64,000 nt of DNA from DASPSM01 sp963800135 (GCA_963800135.1 CAWCZR010000011.1:104467-168466); one strand, 5' to 3'; shown: positions 25,511 to 35,687, counted from the stretch's first letter. Numbers and translations: made by a program. The notes: generated by a model not told the origin, from the letters alone.

Positions 25511-25705
25511 ATGGCAAAAGGACCACGGGGGAGACCGGAGATTCCAGCCGAGGAGCGGAAGGCGGGTATCGTCGCGTGCCGCGTCGACGCCGACGAACGC
25601 GCCCAGCTCGACCAAGCAGCCGATAAGGCCGGCGTGCGGCTGTCGGATTGGATGCGAGACAGATTGCTGTCAGCGGCTAAGCGGGAACTCCGGAAGGGGG
25701 GTTGA
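25511..25705 (+). CDS. Ribbon-helix-helix-like small protein (mobilisation/antitoxin type)
   Basis: 64 aa from ATG at 25511. A basic N-terminus (MAKGPRGRPEIPAEERKAG) is followed by a strand (IVACRVDADERAQLDQAADK) and a second helix (VRLSDWMRDRLLSAAKREL), the pattern of RHH DNA-binding proteins such as MobC-like or antitoxin regulators. A longer in-frame start at 25457 would read through the palindrome. No Shine-Dalgarno sequence is evident. A toxin or relaxase partner is not visible nearby. Confidence 0.6.
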   Translation: MAKGPRGRPEIPAEERKAGIVACRVDADERAQLDQAADKAGVRLSDWMRDRLLSAAKRELRKGG

Positions 25706-25880
25706 GTGTCAGAACTCTGATCGCCTAGGATGAACGGGGAGGAGCCGTGCCCGGCGAGCGACATGGCCCCTCGCGCCTCCCCGTCCGTCAGGCTATTAAC
25801 ACGGATGGCGACCAGCGCACCTCATGCCTCCCTTCGCTTGCCCGGCGTGTCAGCGCCGGTGGGATCCGTTTCGAACGTAA

Positions 25881-25915
25881 AACGCCTCCAGAACCATGTT
25901 GATTCTGGAGGCGTT
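25881..25915. terminator. Strong inverted repeat between convergent genes
   Basis: AACGCCTCCAGAA and TTCTGGAGGCGTT form a 13-bp perfect stem with a 9-nt loop, between the RHH-like gene (plus) and the HTH-like gene (minus). Probably a bidirectional terminator; no long T-run is present. Confidence 0.55.
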
Positions 25916-25940
25916 GCCGTTTGCGGCAAAGAGGACTGAA

Positions 25941-26609
25941 TTATTGGTTCCCATTTTCGTTAGGACGGAATAATTGGTCCTCAGGACTTTTTAATTGGTC
26001 CTCAGCGACCGTGGGCGGCGATTCGGGCAAGAGCGTCATGTAGAGCTTGCGCCACTTCGATTCGACGGCCAGAATCTTGCGAATCGCGCGGGGCGTGATC
26101 TTGAAGTGCTTGGCTAGGCGACCTTGGGACCAGTGTTTCGGATTGACATTCCGCAGACGGCAGATCTCCACATTTCTGCGAATTGTTTCAGGGTCTGACT
26201 TGCGCTCTCTTGCAGCCTTGAGCTTGCGCCGTTCTACGTTTGCGATCAGTTCGTTGTAGATCGCCTTGGCTTCATCGAAGCGCTTGCCAGCTATCGCGGA
26301 GACCTCGGCATCCGTGGCATTCGGCATGGCCCTAACGACATCCAGGACTTCCTTCATAAGAAGCGGACCGAATACGGCCCTTGTCGATCGCGTCACCATC
26401 GCCCCGAATCGTTGCTGCTGCGTGAAATCGAGGTGCGCCGCGATCAAATAAACGGTCTCGGCAATGACGTTTTTGCCAAGCAGCTCGTGAAACGTGTTCG
26501 CCTCTTCGCTCGGAAGTAGGCGATAGAGATCGTAGAGCACCGCTCCCGACACCGGGACGTATCTGACTTGTGGCCACGGACCGACGGCGCTTGCGTCCGG
26601 GTCGCCCAT
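25941..26609 (-). CDS. Hypothetical protein with C-terminal HTH-like region
   Basis: The ATG at 26609 is preferred because GAGG lies eight to eleven bases upstream. It begins MGDPDASAVGPWPQVRYVPV. A helical body (EEANTFHELLGKNVIAETVY, FGPLLMKEVLDVVRAMP) leads to a basic region and HWSQGRLAKHFKITPRAIRK, which looks like a helix-turn-helix. The end encodes a repeated EDQL ... EDQLF from a direct repeat of CTGAGGACCAATT. No catalytic motif. Neighbours (RHH protein, transposase) suggest mobile or plasmid-derived DNA. Confidence 0.5.
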   Translation of the reverse strand: MGDPDASAVGPWPQVRYVPVSGAVLYDLYRLLPSEEANTFHELLGKNVIAETVYLIAAHLDFTQQQRFGAMVTRSTRAVFGPLLMKEVLDVVRAMPNATDAEVSAIAGKRFDEAKAIYNELIANVERRKLKAARERKSDPETIRRNVEICRLRNVNPKHWSQGRLAKHFKITPRAIRKILAVESKWRKLYMTLLPESPPTVAEDQLKSPEDQLFRPNENGNQ

Positions 26610-26759
26610 GAGCGCTATCCTCATTGCGGGCCGGCACCGGGCGGACGCGAGAGGATAGATTCGCGCCTCTGCCCGGAACCGCTTCGGCCGACTGCCGTAG
26701 CTACTCGACAGACGACAACCCGATTCGCTCATTGTGGCATGACCGCGAAGGACCACAAA

Positions 26760-27724
26760 TGGTTGGGGTTTTCACGGACGCCCTTCGGCTATTTTTCCCC
26801 TATTTCAAATTCAGGCACTACCCCCACTACCCCCACCTCATAATTCTCATATCCCAACTGTCCATTAACACTCTCCTAACCGGCCTATCGCTGTTGACTG
26901 TCAGGGGTTGTGGCGAGGTCGATGGTTGCGGTGAGCCTAGCGGTCGCTGGGGAGTTGCGTGGCTGGGAATCATTTTAAGGCTTTTCCGAAATTGAAGTTG
27001 CGGCCGACCGCAGTGCACTAACTTTCTTCGCGTTTCCTTGACGCAACGCTCGTAGAGGTTAGAATTTCGCAGTTCTCAATCGCTGCACGGACGCGGGACT
27101 TTCCTGAACGTCTGTTGACTTGCCGGGATCGCCTTCCGGGCAAATCAGTTGGTACTCGGCAATCCGCTGGATGACCGGTTGTCGAGGATGGTTGATTTGG
27201 CGTGATCCTGGCACCGACGGAAGCCAGCTCCTACGATTCGTTGGCGGCTTCGAGTTTCGGTCCGGACGCCTGGAAGTGGTTGCACGAGTAGATCACCGAG
27301 CGCTCGACACAGCCTGTCGACCGCGGTTCAACCGGCACGGAGTTGATCGCCAAAAGTTGATGGCAGAACGAGCCGTTGATGGCGGCATGAGCCCCTGAGG
27401 AAAAGCGCGGGGCTTGGCTCGACATTGAACGCATCACCAACTTCAACGCATCACCGATTTCAAGCGAATCCGTAACCGGAAATCAGCAGCGACCGGCTTC
27501 CCGCATAGACCCTTCGTGGAACCCTCATCTCCAGTTTGCCGGCATTGAGTGTGCTTGCATCCCGCGATTTCGGGCCAGGACCACAATCCCGACAAGTTGG
27601 CAATCTAGATTTCGAGACTGAACGACCCCGGAAGTAACGCCTCAGCCAGCAGCGAAGGCCCGTAAAGTCACCGCCCGTTTCGGGCCTTGTTCGCCAGCAG
27701 AATTTCGGCAATCAGGAGTCGCGC
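26760..27724. other. Gene-poor stretch with a promoter upstream of dnaG
   Basis: I found no supportable coding frame here. The first 120 bp are pyrimidine-rich with CCCCCACTACCCCCAC units. A promoter-like element lies at 27038-27065, and CAACGCATCACC-like units recur near 27425-27455. The remainder could be a long dnaG leader or a noncoding RNA; no known RNA family was recognisable. Confidence 0.5.
27038..27065 (+). promoter_or_regulatory. Sigma-70-type promoter upstream of dnaG-rpoD
   Basis: TTGACG (27038-27043), 16-nt spacer, TAGAAT (27060-27065), reading towards dnaG. It lies 660 bp before the dnaG start, implying a long leader or an independent transcript. Confidence 0.5.
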
Positions 27725-29635
27725 GTGTCGTCCGGTGATCGGTCCGATTTCAAAGAGCTCGTCCGCGCTCGGACCGACATCGCGCAGCTGATCGGCGAGC
27801 GCGTGACCCTACAGTCGCGGATGGGCGGTCGCGAGCTGGTTGGACTGTGCCCCTTCCACGACGATCACAACCCGTCGCTGCGAGTGTATGCCGATCGGCA
27901 GTCGTATAAGTGCTGGTCCTGCGGCGAGGGGGGCGATTGCTTCGCCTTCGTGCAGAAGACGGAGGGGGTCGACTTCCGCGACGCGCTCGAATTGCTGGCG
28001 ACGCGGGCCGGCCTTGAGATTCCCAAGAGCAGTGGACCTGGCGGAGACGGAAGAGGATCCAACGGCAAACCGACGCGCAAAGAACTCTTCGACGTCTTGA
28101 AGTGGGCGGAGAGCGAGTTTTATACGTGCCTCAAAACGTCGACGGAGGCGAAGGCGGCCCGCGAGTACCTCGCTTCGCGCAATTTTAGCCCCGAGACGAT
28201 CGAAAAATTCCGCCTGGGCTACGCGCCGCTCGAGGGGCAATTTTTACAACGTCGCGGGCGCGATCGTTTCAATCCGGCACAACTTGCCGCAGTGCGCTTG
28301 ATCTCCCCGCGTAGCGAGAGTGACGGATATTACGAATATTTCCGCGGCCGCGTGGTGTTTCCTATCCGCGACGCCTCAGCCCGCACCGTTGCGTTTGGGG
28401 GACGCGTCGTGCCAGGCTTCGGTTCGCCCGACGCACCCAAATACCTGAATAGCGCCGATAGCCCGCTCTTCGCAAAGAACAAGGTAGTCTTTGCTTTGGA
28501 CGTGGCACGGCCAGCCATCGCCGGACGCGACTCGTGCGTGGTGATGGAAGGGTATGCCGATTGCATCATGGCTCATCAGTTTGGGATTTCCCACGCGGTC
28601 GCAACACTGGGCACGGCTTTGACTGAAAACCACGTCGGAGTCCTCAAGCGCTTCACCCGCAAGGTGGTGCTCGTCTTTGACGGAGACCAGGCCGGCCGCG
28701 ACGCGGCGGAAAAGTCGCTTCCTCGTTTTCTTTCCCAGGACGTCGACTTGAGGATCCTGACGCTGACGACCGCCAAGGACCCGGCCGACTTCCTCATCGA
28801 GCACGGTGCGGAAGCCTTCGGCGCGCTGCTCGATTCGGCTCCCGAGGCCTGGGAATACAAGCTACGCTTGAGTATCGAACGCCACGGCCTGGCTTCCATC
28901 GATGCGCGGGAGCAGGTGGTGGCCGAGATGCTGGAGCTGTTCCGTCAGTCTCCGCGATTCAACGGATCGGCCCGGGAGAACATCGTTCTCAACCGGCTGG
29001 CCTTCCGCGTCGGACTGACGGAGACGCGAATCCGCGAGATGCTGGCGGCGGGCCGACGGAAATCGGCGCAGGCCCCCCGCGTCCCCGGTGTTCAAAATTA
29101 CGACAAGACGGTTCAAACCCACGAGAATCGCCCTTCACGGCAGGTCGCCCCGACGAGCGCCCGAGGCAAGCTCGAACGCGAACTGCTGGAATGCGTGATC
29201 GCCGATCCGGCGGCATTCCCGGCCGTGCAAGCGGTCGTCGTGGTCGAGGACTTCGAGGACGAGGCCCACCGCCGGTTATTGGCGTTGTGTTACCGCGTGG
29301 CAGAATCGGGTATGTCCCCCTCGTACGAAAATCTGATTGCCGGCACCGAAGAGGCCGACCTCAAGGGCCTGCTCGTCACGCTCGAGACGACGTCCAGGGC
29401 CAAGGTGCAAACGTTGCGGCTCGACGGCCCCCAGGCGGCCATCGCCGCCCAGCAGGCCCTACTCACAGACAGCTTGCGGCTCTGGAAGCACCGGGCCGAA
29501 ACGCATGCGGTTTCGGTTGGACGGCTGGCTTCCCAGAACGAATCTTCCGGCACGCTCGACGCGGCCCAACTCGATCATCTGCGACGCGCCATGGAAATTC
29601 ACGGCGAGCGCGCAAGAGCGAACACCACGACTTGA
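27725..29635 (+). CDS. dnaG: DNA primase DnaG
   Basis: GTG start. The N-terminal CHC2 zinc-binding domain (CPFHDDHNPSLRVYADRQSY then CWSCGEGG) is followed by the catalytic core (NFSPETIEKFRLGYAP) and a Toprim domain with VVMEGYADCIMAHQFG, LGTALTENH and LVFDGDQAGRDAA carrying the catalytic Glu and Asp residues. The C-terminal helicase-interaction region follows. 636 aa, normal length. It synthesises RNA primers for replication. It is separated by 14 bp from rpoD, giving the dnaG-rpoD part of the macromolecular synthesis operon. Confidence 0.95.
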   Translation: MSSGDRSDFKELVRARTDIAQLIGERVTLQSRMGGRELVGLCPFHDDHNPSLRVYADRQSYKCWSCGEGGDCFAFVQKTEGVDFRDALELLATRAGLEIPKSSGPGGDGRGSNGKPTRKELFDVLKWAESEFYTCLKTSTEAKAAREYLASRNFSPETIEKFRLGYAPLEGQFLQRRGRDRFNPAQLAAVRLISPRSESDGYYEYFRGRVVFPIRDASARTVAFGGRVVPGFGSPDAPKYLNSADSPLFAKNKVVFALDVARPAIAGRDSCVVMEGYADCIMAHQFGISHAVATLGTALTENHVGVLKRFTRKVVLVFDGDQAGRDAAEKSLPRFLSQDVDLRILTLTTAKDPADFLIEHGAEAFGALLDSAPEAWEYKLRLSIERHGLASIDAREQVVAEMLELFRQSPRFNGSARENIVLNRLAFRVGLTETRIREMLAAGRRKSAQAPRVPGVQNYDKTVQTHENRPSRQVAPTSARGKLERELLECVIADPAAFPAVQAVVVVEDFEDEAHRRLLALCYRVAESGMSPSYENLIAGTEEADLKGLLVTLETTSRAKVQTLRLDGPQAAIAAQQALLTDSLRLWKHRAETHAVSVGRLASQNESSGTLDAAQLDHLRRAMEIHGERARANTTT

Positions 29636-29649
29636 ACTGGAGGACGCCC

Positions 29650-31311
29650 GTGCATCGGCTTGACGACAAACTCAACGACTTGATCGCGATCGGCAAGGGG
29701 CAAGGCGGCTGGCTCACGTTCAGCCAGGTCAACGACTACCTGCCGGACGAGGCGGTCAATCCCGAGAAGCTCGACACCCTGTTGATGTCTCTCGAAGAAA
29801 TCGGGATGGAGATCGTCGCCGACGCCAAGCTGCCGTATAAGCCGCCCGAAAAGAAGAAGGGCAAGAACGGCCGCAAGGCGAAAGAGGGCGAAGAAAAGTC
29901 CCGCCGCATCGACGATCCGGTGCGGATGTACCTGACGCAGATGGGCGAGATCCCGCTGCTCACCCGCGACCAGGAAATCTCGCTGGCCAAGAAGATCGAA
30001 GTCACGCGCAAGCGGTTCCGCCGCCAGCTGCTCGGCTGCGATTACGCGATGAAGGCGGCCATCGACATCCTGTCGAAGGTCAACGTCAGCGAGTTGCCCT
30101 TCGACCGCACGATCAAGGTCTCGCTGACCGAACGGCTCGACAAGGAGCAGATCATCGGCCGCATGCCGCACAACCTGAAGACGCTCGAATATCTGCTGGC
30201 GAAGAACATCGCCGACTTCGAGAAGATGATCAATCCAGAAACGCCGGAGAAAGAGCGCAAGGCGGCCCAGCACGCGCTTCGCTCTGCGCCGGCGCAAGAT
30301 GGTCACGCTGGTCGAAGAGCTGAGCCTGCGGACCCAGCGGCTGCAGCCGTGCGATGCGGCGGCTGAGCCGAGATGTCGCTTCCGCATGGACGGAGCTCGA
30401 GTCGCAGATCGAGCACTTGAAGCGGCTCAAGTCGGCCAAGGACGAGCGGGCCAATCTGCAGCGCGAGCTGCGCGACCTGATGCTGATGACGCTGGAAACG
30501 CCCGGCCAGCCTGCGGGCCCGCCTGCGAAAGCATCGAGCAACGCTTCGGCAGCTACGAGCAGGTCGAAGCGCGAGCTGTCCGGCGGCAACCTGCGGCTGG
30601 TCGTCTCGATCGCCAAGAAGTACCGCAACCGCGGCCTGAGCTTCCTCGACCTGATCCAGGAAGGGAACACGGGCCTGATGCGGGCGGTCGACAAGTACGA
30701 ATATCGCCGCGGCTACAAGTTCTCGACCTACGCCACCTGGTGGATTCGCCAGGCGATCACCCGGGCCATCGCCGACCAGGCCCGCACGATCCGCATTCCG
30801 GTCCACATGATCGAGACGATGTCGCAAGCTGCGCAACGTGTCGCAAGAAGCTGCTGCAGGAGAATGGGCCGCGAGCCGACGACCGAAGAGACGGCCGAGG
30901 CCGCCGGCATCAGCCTCGACGAAACGCGCCGCGTGCTGAACATCGGCCGGCACCCGGTCAGCCTCGACCGGCCGGTCGGCGAGAGCGAAGACAGCTAGCT
31001 TCGGCGAATTCCTCGAGGACGCGGGGACCGAAAGCCCCGATCAACGCGGCCGACGCAGGAGATGCTGCGGGACAAGATCGACAGCCCTGCTGAAGACGCT
31101 CACCTACCGCGAGCGGGAGATCATCCGGCTGCGGTACGGCCTGGGCGACGGCTACACCTACACCCTGGAAGAGGTGGGCCGGATCTTCAAGGTCACCCGC
31201 GAACGCGTGCGGCAGATCGAAGCCAAGGCGGTCCGCAAGCTGCAGCACCCGGTCCGCAGCAAGCAGCTCAAGGGCTTCCTGGACCAACTGGCCGCCAACG
31301 CCGCTAACTAA
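29650..31311 (+). CDS. rpoD: Primary RNA polymerase sigma factor (sigma-70), reading frame repeatedly broken
   Basis: The GTG start gives region 1.1 (DDKLNDLIAIGKGQGGWLTF), then region 1.2 (DPVRMYLTQMGEIPLLTR), region 2 (GNLRLVVSIAKKYRNRGLSF, YEYRRGYKFSTYATWWIRQA), region 3 (GREPTTEETAEAAGISLDE) and region 4 (YREREIIRLRYGLGDGYTY, VTRERVRQIEAKAVRKLQHP). The pieces lie in different frames from 30285 onwards. At least ten breaks are each mended by one CG or GC, for example TCGCAAG to TCGCGCAAG twice and CCCCGATC to CCCCGCGATC. A gene this essential and conserved is not plausibly a pseudogene, so the span is annotated whole. A Rho-independent terminator follows. Confidence 0.88.
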
Positions 31312-31337
31312 GCCGCTCGAGTTCGCTCACTTTCCAG

Positions 31338-31370
31338 CCGCCGGACAGCTCATTGTCCGGCGGTTTTTTT
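31338..31370 (+). terminator. Rho-independent terminator after rpoD
   Basis: CCGCCGGACA and TGTCCGGCGG form a 10-bp perfect stem with a 6-nt loop, followed by seven T residues, 27 bp after the rpoD stop. Confidence 0.9.
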
Positions 31371-31585
31371 ATTGCCAACGCAGAGAGTCACGTCGAACGT
31401 AGAATGAGGGGGTGCGTTTGGGCCGGGGAAAGCTTCCGCCGAGCCGTGAGCGCACAAAGCAGATTGAGCGACTGCAGCCAAGAGGCTCGGCGGGGATCTC
31501 GGCCCTCTCGTCCGGGACGCTCGGCAATCCGGGTCGCGGCGTATAGAATGAGGGTGTGATACAAATTGGAACTCGGAGCCCAACG

Positions 31586-32292
31586 ATGAGTGCGGCGACA
31601 GCCGGCCTCAAACGCTTGCACGAACTACATATCCGCCTGCAGGACCTCAATAAACAGCTGGAGCACGGACCGCGCCAGGTCAAAGCCCGGCAGCAAATTC
31701 TCGCGAAAAAGCAGGCCGAGGTCGACGTCCTCAAGGCTGAGCTGAAGCAGACGCGGATGCTCGCCGACCAGAAAAACCTGCAGCTGAAGACCAACGAAAG
31801 CAAGATCGAGCAGCTTCGCGGCAAGTTGAACCAGGCTCAGTCGAACCGCGAATTCGACGTCATCCGCTCGCAAATCGACGCCGACACGATGGCCAACAGC
31901 GTCCTGGAGGACGAAATCCTCGAGGTGCTGGAAAAGGTCGATCAGCAGCAGAAGAAGATCAAGCACATCGAAGAAGAAGCCGCCCAGTCGGCCGCCGAGG
32001 TCCGACGCGTCGGTCAAGAAATCGAGACTGCGGCTCCCAAGCTCCGGCGCAGGCGACCGAGCTGCAAGCCGCCCTGTCCGAGGCCGAGAAGATTCTCCCC
32101 ACGACGGCGATTGTCACCTACCGCCGGCTGGTGCAGGCCCACGGGGCCGGGGCATTGGCGACGGTGGAAAACAACGCCTGTACGGCCTGCTTCGAGATCC
32201 TGTCGGCCAATTACCTGGTCGAGCTCAACACCGGCAAATTCTTGTTTTGCCGCACCTGCGGGCGCCTGCTCTATCGCCCGGAAGCCGACTGA
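31586..32292 (+). CDS. Coiled-coil protein with C-terminal zinc ribbon (C4-type, YtxH/CT398-like)
   Basis: The N-terminal two-thirds is a long coiled coil (KARQQILAKKQAEVDVLKAE, SKIEQLRGKLNQAQSNREFD). The C-terminus in the next frame carries NNACTACFEILSANYLVELN and LFCRTCGRLLYRPEAD, two CxxC pairs forming a zinc ribbon. This is the zf-RING_7/CT398 architecture of putative nucleic-acid or secretion-associated proteins. The frame slips near 32042; a single G restored in CTCCGGCG (KLRAQATEL) joins the halves. The start at 31586 (MSAATAGLKRLHEL) is preferred over 31556. Confidence 0.8.
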
Positions 32293-32616
32293 CTGGCCCG
32301 GCCGGCAGCGCGGCGTGTTGCGTTTCGTCAACATGCGGCGCGCGATGTTTCCCGCTGACAACACGGCTCGGACTGCGCCAGCTGCGCGCCATTTTCTCTG
32401 CGCTGCGCTTAACTCGGCTCGCATCGGGACTTAGGTCGCCAATTCGCGGAGGTCGCCGGCGCGGGCCCGATTGGCTCGCCCTTTGCGTTTGTGGTCTGTC
32501 GACGTCGATGGCCGCCGAATGTGGGCAGACAGCGACACCGGCGATCACCGACACCTCCGGGCACTCCGCCTGACCTGGCCGTCGTCTCGGCCCGAGCATC
32601 ACAGGAAGAAACCTCG
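32293..32616. other. Intergenic stretch without a supportable gene
   Basis: 324 bp between the zinc-ribbon and STAS-like genes. Short overlapping frames exist on both strands, but none has a start site, conserved motif or sensible composition. An AGGAAG just before 32617 serves the next gene. Confidence 0.5.
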
Positions 32617-33057
32617 ATGGGATCACGCAAAGACCGGATGAAAATCCGTGAGGAAAACGGTGTCACCATTCTCGACCTTGGACAAGTCGAAATTTGGGAC
32701 GGTGCCGACCTCGCTTTGCTCCGCGACACCTTCGCCCGCAAGTGCGGCCGCGAGGGCTGCAAGAGCCTGGGCGTCGACATGACGAGCGTGAAATACGTGC
32801 CGAGCGGTTTCTTCGGCATGCTGTTTGACTGGCACGAGATGGGGGTGGCCATTCGGCTCTACACCCCGCAACCGCGGGTGGGCAACATGCTTTGGTTTCG
32901 CCAGTTCTTCGGCGAAGAGTCGAACGGTGCGTACCTGCTGCAGAGCGAGCCCAAGGAACTGCTGGCCTTCGACGATTCGTGCGACTGGAATGACGAGGAC
33001 GAGGAAGTCTGGGTCGAGGCCCCGAGTCCTTCGGTGGGCGCCTACGGAAACACATGA
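32617..33057 (+). CDS. STAS-domain-like anti-anti-sigma family protein
   Basis: 146 aa with AGGAAG upstream of the ATG. MKIREENGVTILDLGQVEIW, LALLRDTFARKCGREGCKSL and LGVDMTSVKYVPSGFFGMLF follow the strand-helix-strand order of STAS domains, the last resembling the phospho-acceptor strand (usually D.S..xxDSSG), though the acceptor Ser context is divergent. An acidic tail (WNDEDEEVWVEA) follows. It may act as a regulator binding a kinase or sigma partner. Terminated by a strong hairpin. Confidence 0.65.
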   Translation: MGSRKDRMKIREENGVTILDLGQVEIWDGADLALLRDTFARKCGREGCKSLGVDMTSVKYVPSGFFGMLFDWHEMGVAIRLYTPQPRVGNMLWFRQFFGEESNGAYLLQSEPKELLAFDDSCDWNDEDEEVWVEAPSPSVGAYGNT

Positions 33058-33075
33058 CGACGGTTGACCCCGTGA

Positions 33076-33115
33076 AACGGCCCGACGGTCTCTCGCCCGT
33101 CGGGCCGTTTTTTTT
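33076..33115 (+). terminator. Rho-independent terminator after the STAS-like gene
   Basis: AACGGCCCGACGG and CCGTCGGGCCGTT form a 13-bp perfect stem, followed by a run of eight T residues. Confidence 0.9.
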
Positions 33116-33208
33116 CGCCACAAGCCATGGCCGCCGACATCGCGGACGGCTACCATCGACCTCGAATTGGAGTCTTGCTCGTCGCACCTAGGAGGGGCTT
33201 CGGCCGCG

Positions 33209-34227
33209 ATGCAGTCCACCGTCCTCGTCACCGGCGGAGCCGGCTATATTGGCTCGCATGCCGTCCGTCAGCTGGTCCAGAGCGGCCACCAGGTGGTGGT
33301 GCTCGACAACTTGTCGCGCGGGCATCGCGCGGCCGTCCATCCCAAGGCCCGCTTCGCGCAGCTCGATCTACTGCAGACCGAAGAACTCGCGCGGCTGTTG
33401 CGCGACGAGGCGGTCATCGGCGTGATGCACTTCGCCGCGCTGGCTTACGTCGGCGAATCGGTCGACGAGCCGCTCGTCTATTATCAGAACAATCTGGCCG
33501 GCACGATCAGTCTGCTGCGGGCGATGGACGAGGCGGGTGTGAAGCGACTCGTCTTCAGCTCGACGTGCGCGACCTACGGCGTGCCTCCCAAGCTGCCGAT
33601 CATCGAATCGACACCGCAACAGCCGATCAACCCGTACGGGTGGTCGAAGCGGTTCGTCGAGCAAGTGCTGATCGACAAGGCGATCGCACGCCCCGACTTT
33701 GCGTGTGTGGCGTTGCGCTATTTCAACGTGGCCGGTTGTGCCGAGGACGGCAGCATTGGCGAAGACCATCATCCCGAAACGCACTTGATTCCGCTGGTGC
33801 TGCAGGCGGCACTGGGCCAGCGCAAATCCATCACCGTGTTCGGCACCGACTATCCGACGCCCGACGGCACGTGCATTCGCGATTACGTTCATGTCGACGA
33901 CTTGTGCCGGGCCCACCTGCTGGCACTCGAGCGCGTCGCGCCGGAAAGCCCCGCTTCTACAACGCGGGCATCGGCCGCGGCTATTCGGTGCGCGAGGTCA
34001 TCGACTCGGCCAGCCGCGTCACGGGGCGCGAGATTCCCGTCGAGTTCGCCACCCGTCGCGCCGGCGATCCGCCGGAACTGTGGGCCAACGCGGACAGCCT
34101 CCGCGGCGAGTTGGGCTGGTCGCCGCAATTCACGCGGCTGGACGACGTCATCGCGACCGCTTGGAAGTGGTTCCGCGAGCACCCGCACGGCTACGGCGAT
34201 GGCGAATCGCGGGCGGCCAAGCGCTGA
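33209..34227 (+). CDS. galE: UDP-glucose 4-epimerase (frame broken near 33943)
   Basis: NAD-dependent extended SDR. The Rossmann motif VTGGAGYIGSHAVRQL is at the N-terminus. HFAALAYVGESV, the catalytic YGWSK (Tyr-x-x-x-Lys) and the RYFNVAGC segment follow, then GTDYPTPDGTCIRDYVHVDD, characteristic of GalE. After ERVAP the frame changes to KPRFYNAGIGRGYSVREVID, continuing to 34227. One G restored in GCCGGAAAG joins them (PGKPRFYN). It interconverts UDP-glucose and UDP-galactose for surface polysaccharides. GGAGGGG lies upstream of the ATG at 33209. Confidence 0.9.
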
Positions 34228-35618
34228 TCTGGCGACTGGCACCGCCGGCCCGACGCTCGCGCACGGACAGTTTGTGCCCCGTGACATCCGGCTTGAGAAT
34301 CATACGGGTTTTGCCACTCGGGTCGATTTTCAGTCGATCCACTTCCTCGATCTGAAAGTCGACGTTGTCCATCCGCTTCTCGGCCAGAATCCCCCGCAAC
34401 TGCTGGCGAATCGCGCGGCGGATGGACTGTTTTTCATCGCGGCTTCGCCCCTCATCGAACCGCGCGCGAAAGACGAATGCGGACGGGTCAACCAGCTGGA
34501 TCTGCCACGACTGGAGGCCGGGAACCCAAAGCTCGCCGATGAGGCTGGGATGGATGAAATCCTCGACACCGTCCCGGTTCAAGAAGAGGAGGTTGTCTTC
34601 CGTTCGTCCAACCAGGTCGCGAACCTTGGTGAATGGACAGCGGCCAGACGGGTCCTCTTCCGGAATCAGCACGTCGTCCATCCGGTAGCGGATCAAGGGC
34701 AGCGTGTCGTTGAACAAATTCGTCACACCGGTGCAGTCGTCGCGCAACTCGAAGATCAGGTCATCTTCGAGCAGATACATGCGGTCCGACCCGGGAAGCG
34801 TGAGCGCCATAAATAGGTGCTCGCTCGAGGCATACGCATTGATCACCGGCACTTGGAACGTCTGCTGCAGAATCTCCCGACAGCGGGCCCGCAACGGCTC
34901 TGCTCCGCTGACGATTGCCCGCGGCTGGATTCGCAGCGTCCCCGCGCGTTGCGCGTCGGCGAGCCGCTCGAGAATGCCGGCATAACCGGTGAGGCACTTC
35001 GGCTGGAACGCGTTCAACGCGGCGATGATCTGCTCCATCGGCTGGCTGACGTCGTAGGTTCGCACGTCGAAAAACAGCCGGTTCGTTCCCCAATTCCCCG
35101 TCACCAGCAGGCTCGCGCCGGCGAAATGCCCTTTGGCGGCAGCCACGAAGGCCACGCGCGTCCTCAGCCGCAACGGCAGCACCCGCAACATCTGGCTCGC
35201 ACCGGTGATCCACGCGGCGTGCGAATAAACGACGTGTCCAACGGTCCCGGATGTGCCCGAACTGTGCAGCACGTGATAGCGGCCGGCCAGCATCTCGTTC
35301 GGGTCGTGCGAATGGGCCAGGAAATCCTCGATTCGCGCGCGACAGGCGGCGGTCCGTCAAAATCCGGTCGAAATTCTCGGCGACCGTTTGCTTGGTCAGA
35401 ATCGGAAAATCGGTGGGTCGGCAGCGATCCGGATCGAGTCCTTGTGATTTGATGATCGCGCGGTAGAAAGGCGACCGTTCGTATGCGAGCCGAACCAATC
35501 GCCGAAATTTCGCGGACTGTTCGGCCTCGAGCTGCCTCCTCGAGAGGCGCAGCACTCGCGCCCGTTCCCAGACGGCCTTCAACCAGACCACCGGCTCCAG
35601 CGGAGAAATGAGCTGCAC
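34148..35618 (-). CDS. PaaK/CapK-like AMP-binding enzyme (frame broken near 35335)
   Basis: Adenylate-forming family related to phenylacetate-CoA ligase and CapK. LVRLAYERSPFYRAIIKSQG and PTDFPILTKQTVAENFDRIL are the N-terminal features. HSSGTSGTVGHVVYS is the nucleotide-binding P-loop, CLTGYAGILERLADAQ and YASSEHLF follow, and a C-terminal lid ends GKTRMILKPDV. The two frames join if one CG is added to the TCGCGCGCGAATC run. The C-terminus overlaps the 3' end of galE by 80 nt on the opposite strand, so the annotated stop may be too far downstream. Substrate unknown; surface polysaccharide or aromatic acid activation are both possible. Confidence 0.75.
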
Positions 35619-35687
35619 GGACCCCTCCTTCGCGAAGAGGGTCGCAATCCGCGTGCCATTTCGCCGGCCGCACCTGTTTTCACACGG

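Noticed and set aside
27120..27711. Short frames on both strands before dnaG
   Set aside because: None has a ribosome binding site, plausible composition or recognisable domain.
30285..31090. Programmed frameshifting in rpoD
   Set aside because: There are at least ten breaks, all of the same CG-loss type, with no slippery sequence or stimulating structure, and similar breaks hit unrelated genes. Sequence error explains this better.
33127..34227. 366-codon frame starting before galE
   Set aside because: Its first two-thirds is out of frame with GalE and motif-free; only the final part, after 33943, is the true GalE C-terminus.
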